Notes under the pieces: model-generated
The model's input: the letters and a program-made list of their open reading frames with translations, nothing else
Databases searched by the model: none
What the model was told of the DNA's origin: nothing
Translations under genes and position numbers: made by a program
Shown: positions 1-7,681 of the stretch, in pieces
Layout of the letters: each line of letters begins with the position of its first letter
How positions within the stretch are numbered: position 1 is the stretch's first letter
Assembly: GCA_900318855.1 (NCBI GenBank)
Contig: ONMG01000034.1
Span: forward strand, 1 to 8,829
Length of the DNA: 8,829 nucleotides
Reading direction: 5' to 3'
DNA from: an uncultured Prevotella sp.
GTDB lineage: Bacteria; Bacteroidota; Bacteroidia; Bacteroidales; Bacteroidaceae

Positions 1-3000
1 CAGGCCGCGGTACTTGGGTCGGAACATGGCGGCGCGGTTCTTCCAGAATGTCTGCATGATGCCGAAGCACCGGCGCGTGCGCTGCTTGATGAACTGTCCG
101 AGTTTCTCGGGAGCCTCTGTGAGAGCTATAGCCCCATTCTCGTTTTCCACCCTGTAGCCCGCCTTGTTCACTCTGATAGTGAGGTCGCAGTCCTCAGCCA
201 GTGTGTCGGTGGTCAGTCCGCCCGCATCGATGATAGCCTTACGGCGGAAGGCACCTATAGCTCCGGGAACCACCGTGATGGCATTGATAGCGGAGTAGGC
301 CATACGGTCGAAGTTCTGACTTGTGGTGTATTCGATGGCCTGCCATTTGGTGAGGATGTTCACCTGGTTTCCAACCTTCACACTGCCTGCCACGGCTCCC
401 ACACGCCCCGCTTTATCGACAAAGAAATGACGCATGAGCATCGATACGGCATTGGCTTTCAACTTTGTGTCAGCATCGATACAGACAACATACTCGGCGT
501 CAGTGCGGGCTATGCCAAAGTTCAGGGCCGAAGCCTTGCCGCCATTGGGCTTGGTGTAGATGTGGACTTGAGGGTTATCGCCAAAAGCAGCCTTCACCTT
601 CTTGAAAGTGTCGTCCTTGCTGCCGTCGTCGACAAAGACGATGTCATAGTTAGGGTAATCCTGGTGGAGAAGATTGGACAGCGACGGCACGGCGTCAACC
701 TCTTCGTTGTAAGCCGGCACGATGATGGTGACCTTGGGTCTGCCGGTGGGTAGGTGCCGGAGCGACGACTCCAATATGCGCTCATTTCTGCGTTCCTTCA
801 GTACGAGAATGTACATGAAGACCAACCGCCCGATGCCCAGTACAAGGAAGATGATGAACAAGGCCGTCACGAAACTGCCCGCGGCGTAGACTCCTTCTGC
901 CAGGGTGAGGTTGGCCTGCATGGCGTAGTACTCCTTTCCCTTGGGCACCTGCGGCATGAGCTTGTCCTTGCTCTCACCGAGGTATTGGTCGAGGGTTATG
1001 AAGTGGTAGCCCTTAGCCTGCAGATACTCGATGATGCGGGGTAAGGCCTTCACGGTTTCCTTTCGCGTGACACCTCCGGCATCGTGAAGCAGGATGATGT
1101 GACCGTCGCCATGTTCCACGCCTTTGATGACACGGTTGAAGATGGTATTGGCATCGACGCCAGGCTCCCAGTCGTTGGGGTCAATGGATTCGCCGACATC
1201 CATGAAGTTCTGCTTGCGGGCCTCCACGAGCGGCAGGAGCTCTTCATTGCCAGAGGGGTCACTGTCTGCATTGTAAGGCGCCCGGAAGAGAATGGTGCTG
1301 CGCCCGGTGATACACTCCACGAGCATTCGCGTCAGCCTCAGCTCCATGTAAGTGCGGGCCGGCGAGTTGAGAGCTACATTGTGATGAGTGAAGGTGTGAT
1401 CGCCGATGATGTTGCCCTCGTCGTAGACTTTCCTCACAAGTGGCAGGTTCTTTTCCATCATCAGTCCCACCATGAAGAAAGCAGCATGGACGTTGTGGCT
1501 GCGGAGTATGCGCAGCACTTGTGGGGTCCAGCGTGCGTCAGGACCGTCGTCGAAGGTGAGCAGAAGGTCCTTGGGACCACAGCTACCGTGTTTCTCCAAT
1601 TCGTAGGAAGTAGGTATCTGGGTGTATTGCTCGTCACTGATTAGGAAGTCCTCGTTGTCCATGTCGATGTGGGCATAACCGTTGTGGGGCGTGCCAATAA
1701 CATCGAGCACCTCACCATCACCGAGATAGGTGGCCGTCTTGTCGCCCTCAAGAAGCTCAAGATCTCCGATATGAAGGTGCGTCACGTGGGGCATAGAAAG
1801 GTCCTTGTCGTAGAATTTCCAAAGGCGGTGGTCCTCACTGCCCAAACGCCAGACGCTGAAACCTGCCACACCGTACTCGCAGCCATAGCGCATGGTATTG
1901 AAGTTGGTGGCAGCATCATTGAAGAACACCTGGTGAGTGACGTTGCTTTGGTCGTTGTAGGAGAAGCTCAGACTGTAAGTGCCGTCGTCGAAGCTGATGG
2001 GGGTACCTGTGTCGGCGGCCAGCGACATGGCTTCGTGGATGGCCACACTCTGGTTGTTGTCGCCTTTTGGGGTCCAGTCATAGCCGTAAGCACCCAGACC
2101 GAGAATGATCTTCTGCTCGGGAATCTGAGAGGCAAGCTTGTCAAGCACTTTTCCTACCCATTGCTGCGATGACACCGGACCGGGGCCGCTCGTCGTGGAG
2201 TGTTCATCGTAGGCCATGAGCATGAGGTAGTCGGCGTATTTGGCCAGTTCTCTGACATCGAAGTCCTCGTTGTTGGGCTCAATATCCTGGGTGACATAGA
2301 GGCCATGCTTGTGGAAGGCTATGGAGAGCTCTCTGACAAAGGCCGTCAGGCTCTCGTTCGAAGCTTCGCGCAGCTCCTCAAAGTCAATATTAATACCTGC
2401 AAAATGATGTCGCTCACAGGTGGTTACAAGCTGGCTGATGACAGCAGAACGGCGCTGCCTACTGTGAAAGATACGCGCTATGCCAGCAGACTGGAACTCG
2501 CCCTGATAAGCATTCGTCAGCATCGGCATGATGGGGATGCCAGCCTTGCGCATCAGTTCGTAGCCTTTGTGGTCGATCTTCTCCTCTACCTTCCCCGTTA
2601 CAGGATGAATGAAGAACCACTCCGGAATAACGAGGTTGAGACTCTTGGCACTCTCTTTAAGCGAAGCGTAGGAGGCCGGGTCCCAACTCACATAGAAGGC
2701 TGCTCGGATACCTGCCTTGCGATCGTTCCATGAAGCGATGTACTTATTGGTACGGCCTCCAAAGCGAGTGACTTTTGACTGGCGAAGTCGTGACCACTTA
2801 TCGTAGTTTGAATGCACTTTCTTCTCATGGAAGAAACTGCGGAAAGAGTTGTACTCACGCGCTATCTTGTTCTTCTTCATAAAGGGCTTCTCAGCAATGA
2901 GCGCGCTTCGGAAGTCTTCCTTAAAAGGCAGATTGGGGTTGCGGTCGATGAAAAACATGACCACGGAAACTACTACTAAGAGTGCAACAATGGTGAGGAT

Positions 3001-3069
3001 GATTCCTATGCTCCACTTGAAGCGCGTCCACCTCGAACGGGAATCGGTTTGGAATACTTGACGGTCCAT
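1..3069 (-). CDS. GH18 / CE4 deacetylase / GT2 synthase fusion (3' end missing)
   Basis: Open for 1023 codons from ATG at 3069 to the left window edge with no stop, so the C-terminus is missing. Modules in order: Arg/Trp-rich N-terminus and one membrane helix (about 20-41); a GH18 barrel (about 90-415) with catalytic-strand sequence AGINIDFEE (D229, E231), MAYDEH at 285-290 and a closing W407; a CE4 polysaccharide deacetylase with TFDDGPD (505-511), HTFTH (558-562), RAPY (596-599) and LLHD (H662); a second helix (about 730-757); and a GT2 domain with PAYNEE (785-790), VDDGS (813-817), DAD (865-867), AEDCD (958-962) and QRTRR (996-1000). The two helices would place GH18 and CE4 in the periplasm and GT2 in the cytoplasm. 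By analogy with PgaC (synthase) and PgaB (deacetylase/hydrolase), the likely role is synthesis and processing of a beta-linked amino-sugar exopolysaccharide; this is inference. The missing part probably holds the remaining GT2 membrane helices. Module calls are strong; the substrate is not known. Confidence 0.93.
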   Translation of the reverse strand, partial: MDRQVFQTDSRSRWTRFKWSIGIILTIVALLVVVSVVMFFIDRNPNLPFKEDFRSALIAEKPFMKKNKIAREYNSFRSFFHEKKVHSNYDKWSRLRQSKVTRFGGRTNKYIASWNDRKAGIRAAFYVSWDPASYASLKESAKSLNLVIPEWFFIHPVTGKVEEKIDHKGYELMRKAGIPIMPMLTNAYQGEFQSAGIARIFHSRQRRSAVISQLVTTCERHHFAGINIDFEELREASNESLTAFVRELSIAFHKHGLYVTQDIEPNNEDFDVRELAKYADYLMLMAYDEHSTTSGPGPVSSQQWVGKVLDKLASQIPEQKIILGLGAYGYDWTPKGDNNQSVAIHEAMSLAADTGTPISFDDGTYSLSFSYNDQSNVTHQVFFNDAATNFNTMRYGCEYGVAGFSVWRLGSEDHRLWKFYDKDLSMPHVTHLHIGDLELLEGDKTATYLGDGEVLDVIGTPHNGYAHIDMDNEDFLISDEQYTQIPTSYELEKHGSCGPKDLLLTFDDGPDARWTPQVLRILRSHNVHAAFFMVGLMMEKNLPLVRKVYDEGNIIGDHTFTHHNVALNSPARTYMELRLTRMLVECITGRSTILFRAPYNADSDPSGNEELLPLVEARKQNFMDVGESIDPNDWEPGVDANTIFNRVIKGVEHGDGHIILLHDAGGVTRKETVKALPRIIEYLQAKGYHFITLDQYLGESKDKLMPQVPKGKEYYAMQANLTLAEGVYAAGSFVTALFIIFLVLGIGRLVFMYILVLKERRNERILESSLRHLPTGRPKVTIIVPAYNEEVDAVPSLSNLLHQDYPNYDIVFVDDGSKDDTFKKVKAAFGDNPQVHIYTKPNGGKASALNFGIARTDAEYVVCIDADTKLKANAVSMLMRHFFVDKAGRVGAVAGSVKVGNQVNILTKWQAIEYTTSQNFDRMAYSAINAITVVPGAIGAFRRKAIIDAGGLTTDTLAEDCDLTIRVNKAGYRVENENGAIALTEAPEKLGQFIKQRTRRCFGIMQTFWKNRAAMFRPKYRGL

Positions 3070-3199
3070 GACTTCAATCAAATGAATACCTTATAATCAA
3101 TGTCGGCATCTTAGACCTTTAGTGTCCTTGCTTCTACGGCCCAGAGCATCTAAAGCTCTACGGTGTTTCAACTTCACAGTTATCCTTCTTTACGGGCGG

Positions 3200-3207
3200 C
3201 AAAGTTA
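3200..3207 (-). promoter_or_regulatory. Predicted -7 promoter element for the GH18/CE4/GT2 gene
   Basis: Read on the minus strand this is TAACTTTG, a perfect match to the Bacteroidetes TAnnTTTG -7 element, followed by C. It would start a transcript with a 5' leader of about 120 nt. No TTG is seen at the usual -33 distance. The leader can form a small hairpin (AGAGC 3143-3147 with GCTCT 3155-3159, 7-nt loop). The start codon at 3069 has no Shine-Dalgarno sequence, as is usual in this phylum. Confidence 0.45.
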
Positions 3208-3761
3208 CGACAAATATTGTTTGGTTGGTTGCATTATACCCATTTTTTATACTTCTATAAGCTTTCCAGGTCCTGCATGTTCCTCAGCGCTTGGAGAAGG
3301 AGTTTTATGACCTTGCGTGTCTTGCCGACAAAAACATCGGCCACTCGTCAGTAGGGCTGCGACCGGCTTGACTTCGTCACCTTTTAATAACTATCAAAAC
3401 CCTATTCTGATTATCAGTACATTATGTTTTACCTATGATGATTTTGGGTGGCGCATGGGTAATGTCCCGAGGTGTATTCCTCTTTGAAGAAAGATTTTCA
3501 GGCTAAGGATAATCAACCGCAAAATAGTCGATTAACAGACCAAAACCAATAGCCCCCTTTGTGTCAGCGCCAAGGGCTTAGGCCCTTTTCCATTTGCGGG
3601 TTGGGGCCTGCGAGCAGCTCGCCTCTCACCGCCCTCAACCCTCCAATAACAGTTCCTCCCTCGTCGGATCTTGGCACTGACAACAAGGAAAACCATAGAA
3701 ACTGGCTATTACGATTCCATGGGACACCTCGCAGACTTATTCTTAAACTGTAGTTATTTTG

Positions 3762-3791
3762 CCACGGACGACCACGGACGCTTCGCGGACT
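3762..3791. repeat. Degenerate 10-bp tandem repeat (CCACGGACGA type)
   Basis: Three consecutive 10-bp units are visible: CCACGGACGA (3762-3771), CCACGGACGC (3772-3781) and the weaker TTCGCGGACT (3782-3791). A related stretch, CCTCGCAGACTTATTC at 3727-3742, resembles the end of the block (CTTCGCGGACTTTTATTC, 3781-3798) about 54 bp upstream, suggesting an older, larger repeat. It lies about 170 bp before the rhamnosidase promoter. No function can be assigned. Confidence 0.5.
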
Positions 3792-3957
3792 TTTATTCGC
3801 TCTGATGTGTGGATGAGAGGCTACTGAGCTTCTATCTTGGTAAAAGCCACGAATGTGATCTTCTTCAGGCATGGTAGATGAAAGAACAAGCAAAATCACG
3901 ACAGCCCAAATCAGGAAAAGAAAGTGAGTCCACCAGCACATAAAGTTCCGGCTTTCC

Positions 3958-3988
3958 TTGCTTGTGTCCCGTCTTTTTCTTATTTTTG
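3958..3988 (+). promoter_or_regulatory. Predicted promoter of the rhamnosidase gene
   Basis: TTG at 3958-3960 and TATTTTTG at 3981-3988 are separated by 20 nt. This matches the Bacteroidetes housekeeping promoter (-33 TTG, -7 TAnnTTTG), and the -7 box is again followed by C. Transcription would begin near 3995 and leave a leader of about 110 nt before the ATG at 4106. No Shine-Dalgarno sequence precedes the start codon. Confidence 0.5.
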
Positions 3989-4105
3989 CAGCAGCCCATT
4001 TAGAATCGGCGGTACAGACGCTCCTTCGACCGTACAGCATCTCGCAGCATCCAAGACAAGGGCACTAAAGACATCCTAATCAAATAACAGAAAAACTTAC
4101 AAGCT

Positions 4106-6880
4106 ATGGTAAAGCATCTATCTATCTTGGCAGGCTTACTTTTGAACATACTCATCTTGTCGTCCTTCTCCGTTTACGATCCCACATGCGAAAACGAGAG
4201 TCTGCCACTGGGCATCGATACTCCCCACCCCACATTCAGCTGGAAAATCCACAGCGAATCCAGAAGCTTTCAGCAATACGCCTATCAGATTGTAGTGGGG
4301 ACCGAATCCGACTTCAGCGAGAGCCACTGTCTTTGGAATAGTGGGAAAATCCTGTCCGACGAGTCTATTCTCCGCCCCTACTCCGGGCCGGCTCTTAAAT
4401 CCTTTAGCATTTACTATTGGCGTGTGCGTGTTTGGGACACCCATGGAAACGCATCGCCATGGAGTTGCACCCGGAAATTTGTCATGGGGGTGCTCACTCC
4501 GGCCGACTGGGGTAAGGCCTTATGGATTGGCTTAGAGAAAGACGACCCGCAAAGCTACCTCGTGCCCGGCCTCCATGGCCTTGATGAAGTGAAGAAGAAG
4601 TTAGGCAGCAGAAAGACTGAGACCTACAAGCTGCCATACCTCCGCCGCGACATCGCAATCACGAAACGCATCAAGAGCGCCTACGCCTACGTGTCAGGAC
4701 TGGGACAGTTCGACTTCTTCATCAATGGCGAGAAGGTGGGCGACCATTTCCTGGATCCGGGATGGACAAAATATGACAAGGAGGTGCTCTACGTGACATT
4801 CGACGTGAGCCAACAACTCCGTAAAGGCGGTAACGCCTTAGGCATCATGCTTGGCAACGGCTTCTACAACATACCCGGCCTGCGCTATTTCAAGTTGCTC
4901 ACTTCTTACGGAGCACCCAAGATGAAGATGCTCCTACACATTGAATACGAAGACGGCACCACGGACAATATCGTCAGCGACAAGAGCTGGCGTGCGACGG
5001 AAGGGCCTCTGACCTATTCCAGCATCTACGGGGGCGAAGACTTCGACGCCACTAAGGCCATACCGGGATGGAATCTTCCGGGATTCAATGACTCACATTG
5101 GAGCAAGCCCGTCAGTTACAAGCTTCAAGTGCCCATGCTGTCACAGAGAAACCATCCCGTCACCATCCGTCAGGAAGTCCCTACGGTAAAGATAACCAGG
5201 AACCCAAAAGGATGGCTCTACGACTTGGGACAGAACTGTTCCGGCATCGTGCGCGTGACGCTGAAAGCCCCTAAAGGCGGAACCGTCATACTGCGACCCG
5301 GCGAGCTACTGAATACCGACAGCACCGTGAACCAAAGTGCCAGCGGTCAGCCCTATTATTTCGCCTACACAGCACAGCCCTCCGACAGCACAGTCACTTG
5401 GCAGCCTCAGTTTACCTATTACGGCTTCCGTTATGTACAGGTTGAAGACGCTGCCCCAGAGAGCCATTCAAAGGACTCTGATGTCCCCACAATCCTATCA
5501 CTCAATGGATTACACACCTGCAACTCCGCCCCTGAAACCGGCCGATTCTGGTGCTCCAACCCTCTATTTAACCGCATCTACACACTCATCGACTGGGCCA
5601 TCCGAAGCAACATGTCGAGTATTCTCACCGATTGCCCCCATCGCGAGAAATTAGGATGGATTGAACAGGACTACCTGATGCAATACTCCATGCAATATCG
5701 CTATGACCTCCGCTCCATGTACAACCAGATGATGCGCAACATGAGCACTTCGCAGCGTGAAGATGGATGCATACCCTCCATCTGCCCCGAATATGTAAGG
5801 TTCGCATCGGGATTCGAGGATTCTCCGGAATGGGGCAGCGCCTTTATCCTCTGCCCCTGGTACTACTATCTCACCTACGGTGACAGCCGTCTGCTCTCCA
5901 CTTATTACAAGGCTATGCAGCGCTATGTGGATTATCTCGGGAAGCGTTCCGACAGAGGTATTGTGAGCTATGGACTGGGCGACTGGTGCGACATTGGACC
6001 GTCGGCACCGGGCTATTCCCAGCTCACCTCTTACGGAGTGACGGCTACGGCTATCTACTATTCCGACATCCAAGTGATGAAACAGACAGCCGCCCTACTC
6101 GGGAAGACGGCCGACAAAATCCGATATGACAGTCTGGGGAGGGAAGTGAAACGGGCTTTCCAGACGAAATACTTCCACCGCGACAAAGGCATCATCGATC
6201 GCAACAGTCAAACCGCCAACGCCATGCCCCTCTATGTAGGACTCGTCGACAGCACCGATGCAGAGACTGTGCTCCAACATCTCGTCGACGATATTCGTCA
6301 ACGAGGGAATGCACTCACCGCCGGTGACATTGGCTACCGATATGTGCTTCAGACCCTGGCCCGATATGGCCGATCCGACGTGGTATTCGACATGAACAGC
6401 CGCTACGACGTGCCGGGATATGGATGGCAACTGGCCCATGGAGCCACCGCTCTAACAGAATCGTGGCAGGCCTATGGTTTCTGTTCAAACAACCATCTCA
6501 TGCTCGGTCATCTCATGGAATGGCTCTTCGGCTCCTTAGGAGGAATACGCCAAGCTCCGCAGTCCACCGGCTATCGCCACCTCATCTTCGACCCGCAGGC
6601 TGTGGGCGACATCAGCGAAGCCCGCACCACCTACACAACCCCCTACGGCACGGCGGAGTGCAACTGGAAGAAAACAGCCGACAGCTATTCGATGGAAGTA
6701 TTAGTACCCGCCAATTCTAAGGCTGATGTCGTCCTGCCCACCACAACAGCCGACAGTATCACCGATTATGGTGTATCCATCAAGCAAGCCAAGGGCGTCA
6801 TCTCCATCAGTCACCATGGAGACGAGACACTGCTCACAGTGGGAAGCGGAGCATATAACTTCAAGATAGAAAAGCATTAG
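4106..6880 (+). CDS. Secreted alpha-L-rhamnosidase, GH78 family
   Basis: This 924-residue protein is predicted to release terminal alpha-L-rhamnose from plant or microbial polysaccharides or glycosides. A hydrophobic signal peptide (about 4-22) directs export; there is no clear lipobox, so it is probably periplasmic. Modules in order: a fibronectin-like beta domain (about 27-126); the rhamnosidase N-terminal jelly roll with FDFFINGEKVGD (202-213) and DPGWTKYD (217-224); a second beta domain (about 350-470); the (alpha/alpha)6 catalytic barrel (about 480-825); and a C-terminal beta domain ending in GAYNFKI. The barrel carries DCPHREKLGW at 509-518, where E514 aligns with the GH78 general acid, PEWG at 574-577, and HGATALTESW at 778-787, where E785 fits the general base. 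Length is typical of the family and no frameshift or lost catalytic residue is seen. It stands alone here, with no SusC/SusD pair or regulator in view. A hairpin follows the stop codon. Confidence 0.95.
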   Translation: MVKHLSILAGLLLNILILSSFSVYDPTCENESLPLGIDTPHPTFSWKIHSESRSFQQYAYQIVVGTESDFSESHCLWNSGKILSDESILRPYSGPALKSFSIYYWRVRVWDTHGNASPWSCTRKFVMGVLTPADWGKALWIGLEKDDPQSYLVPGLHGLDEVKKKLGSRKTETYKLPYLRRDIAITKRIKSAYAYVSGLGQFDFFINGEKVGDHFLDPGWTKYDKEVLYVTFDVSQQLRKGGNALGIMLGNGFYNIPGLRYFKLLTSYGAPKMKMLLHIEYEDGTTDNIVSDKSWRATEGPLTYSSIYGGEDFDATKAIPGWNLPGFNDSHWSKPVSYKLQVPMLSQRNHPVTIRQEVPTVKITRNPKGWLYDLGQNCSGIVRVTLKAPKGGTVILRPGELLNTDSTVNQSASGQPYYFAYTAQPSDSTVTWQPQFTYYGFRYVQVEDAAPESHSKDSDVPTILSLNGLHTCNSAPETGRFWCSNPLFNRIYTLIDWAIRSNMSSILTDCPHREKLGWIEQDYLMQYSMQYRYDLRSMYNQMMRNMSTSQREDGCIPSICPEYVRFASGFEDSPEWGSAFILCPWYYYLTYGDSRLLSTYYKAMQRYVDYLGKRSDRGIVSYGLGDWCDIGPSAPGYSQLTSYGVTATAIYYSDIQVMKQTAALLGKTADKIRYDSLGREVKRAFQTKYFHRDKGIIDRNSQTANAMPLYVGLVDSTDAETVLQHLVDDIRQRGNALTAGDIGYRYVLQTLARYGRSDVVFDMNSRYDVPGYGWQLAHGATALTESWQAYGFCSNNHLMLGHLMEWLFGSLGGIRQAPQSTGYRHLIFDPQAVGDISEARTTYTTPYGTAECNWKKTADSYSMEVLVPANSKADVVLPTTTADSITDYGVSIKQAKGVISISHHGDETLLTVGSGAYNFKIEKH

Positions 6881-6914
6881 GGAGAGGAAGCGCCAACCAG
6901 TCAACAAACAAAGA

Positions 6915-6946
6915 CTGATATTGACAGGCTAGCCTGAAAATATCAG
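6915..6946 (+). terminator. Hairpin after the rhamnosidase gene, probable terminator
   Basis: CTGATATT (6915-6922) pairs with AATATCAG (6939-6946), and between them lies the 12-bp palindrome CAGGCTAGCCTG (6925-6936). Together they make one long stem with a 2-nt internal mismatch and a tight CTAG tip, beginning 34 nt after the stop codon. Only a loose T-rich stretch (GATTATTT) follows, so the call rests on the stem and its position. The stem is nearly symmetric and could work in both directions. Confidence 0.55.
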
Positions 6947-7260
6947 CGATTATTTACCAAAACGCTGACGCGGGAAGGGTTATCTTGATTCTTCTTCCTG
7001 CATTTGTCAATGCGTCACCCTAAATCACTGCAAAGTATTTTTAGCAGGTTGAGGTGCGAAGATAAAGGTGAAGGAAAATGGTCTTGCGCAGGCTTAGCAC
7101 CTTTGGTGTGGGACAGAAGTGATGGGGGCACCGTCGAGCTTGCTCGTAAGGCCATCCCGTCACTTCAGAACCATAGCTCCATTCGGAGCGCGGAGCCTAA
7201 CCCACATTGCAGTATGCACGCAGCACTCTCATGCTCTCATGTGTAAATTATAAATAGGAA
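6947..7260. other. Gene-less stretch with possible secondary structure
   Basis: No credible gene is seen; the only frame of note (80 codons at 7004-7246) has no recognisable content. Several inverted repeats occur: TGACGC (6966-6971) with GCGTCA (7012-7017), overlapping a tighter GCATT/AATGC hairpin at 7000-7013; and CAGAAGTGATGGG (7114-7126) with CCCGTCACTTCAG (7156-7168), 11 of 13 positions complementary, enclosing CGAGC-TT-GCTCG (7135-7146). An 8-bp direct duplication, CTCTCATG, lies at 7226-7241. The stretch may be a structured 3' region or decayed DNA next to the RHS remnant. Confidence 0.4.
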
Positions 7261-7500
7261 CCAACGGTCACTGTCGCGATGCTGGGAAGTAACGGATATC
7301 TGTATGACCCCGTTCTCGGCCGTTTTCTCAGCCCTGACAACTATGACAGATGCCGGCTACAGTCAGAACTTCAACCGTTACAGTTGTTGCCAGAATAATC
7401 CGCTGACGTATACGGACCTGAGTGTAGAATTAGCGTGTTTTGTTCCTGTTATTGCTGGTTCCATTATCGGAGCCTATGCTAGTGCTTCCATACAAATCAA
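7261..7500 (+). pseudogene. RHS/YD-repeat protein C-terminal core remnant, frameshifted
   Basis: One frame starting at 7291 reads NGYLYDPVLGRFLSPDNY, the hallmark end of the RHS core shell. The match then jumps to another frame, reading QNFNRYSCCQNNPLTYTD from 7364, the sequence that normally follows. Between DNY and the conserved Tyr (codon at 7358) are 13 nt where an intact RHS core would have about 15, consistent with a 2-nt deletion. The next motif, usually DPSGE, has decayed to DLSVE, and a short VPVIAGSIIGAY-like hydrophobic stretch follows before similarity fades. An in-frame stop at 7255-7257 and no upstream RHS sequence show that the large N-terminal part is gone. In life, RHS proteins form a shell around a C-terminal toxin; no intact toxin or immunity gene is recognisable here. 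A relic of an RHS locus or of a recombination-displaced RHS tail is the best explanation. Confidence 0.85.
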
Positions 7501-7623
7501 GGTCTGCCGCATTTTTAAAGGAACTCTAATGCCTGCGAATTACAAATACGAAAGAATAGCAGTTACTTATAAGCAGAGCGGGAAATATTTGTTTCCTTGT
7601 TCTCTTGAAGTCTTTCTGTCGGG

Positions 7624-7660
7624 AACCCCTCCCTGACGGCAGTATGGTCAGGGAGGGGTT
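7624..7660 (-). terminator. Perfect 14-bp hairpin downstream of the DUF4923-like gene
   Basis: AACCCCTCCCTGAC (7624-7637) and GTCAGGGAGGGGTT (7647-7660) are perfectly complementary around a 9-nt loop. The hairpin begins 21 nt beyond the stop codon of the minus-strand gene, where a terminator is expected. Neither strand has a clear U-run after the stem, so either termination relies on stem strength or the hairpin mainly protects the RNA 3' end. It also faces the RHS remnant arriving from the other side and could act in both directions. Confidence 0.7.
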
Positions 7661-7681
7661 TGAGGCGAGATGCTTGTCGGC

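Larger units (their letters stand above)
3070..4105. other. Long gene-poor divergent intergenic region
   Basis: About 1 kb between two divergent genes with no convincing coding sequence. It holds the two outward promoters, a hairpin at 3572-3587 (AAGGGC, TTAG loop, GCCCTT, then TT), a second hairpin at 3610-3622 (GCGAG, CAG, CTCGC) and a degenerate 10-bp repeat at 3762-3791. A 158-codon minus-strand frame at 3564-4040 runs through these hairpins and covers the predicted rhamnosidase promoter. It encodes one hydrophobic stretch but otherwise Arg/Pro/Ser-rich sequence like no family I know, so I treat it as chance. No tRNA or other known RNA gene was recognised. The stretch could hold regulatory sites, a small RNA or eroded mobile DNA. 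Confidence 0.6.

Noticed and set aside
427..2733. Five consecutive plus-strand frames of 96-186 codons
   Set aside because: All lie exactly antisense, codon for codon, to the GH18/CE4/GT2 gene and arise because it rarely uses TAA-, TAG- or TGA-complement codons.
3324..3341. Small GCCGA/TCGGC inverted repeat
   Set aside because: Five-base arms with an 8-nt loop are expected by chance in this much sequence and no adjacent gene end explains it.
3258..3372. Short open stretches that resemble an eroded protein end
   Set aside because: Several frames on both strands are equally open and none has a recognisable motif, so no gene fragment can be supported.
3564..4040. 158-codon minus-strand frame with one hydrophobic stretch
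   Set aside because: It runs across intergenic hairpins, the 10-bp repeat and the predicted rhamnosidase promoter, has no ribosome-binding signal and matches no family I recognise.
7304..7636. 110-codon plus-strand frame as an independent gene
   Set aside because: Its start lies inside the conserved RHS core read in another frame; it is the downstream half of the frameshifted remnant.
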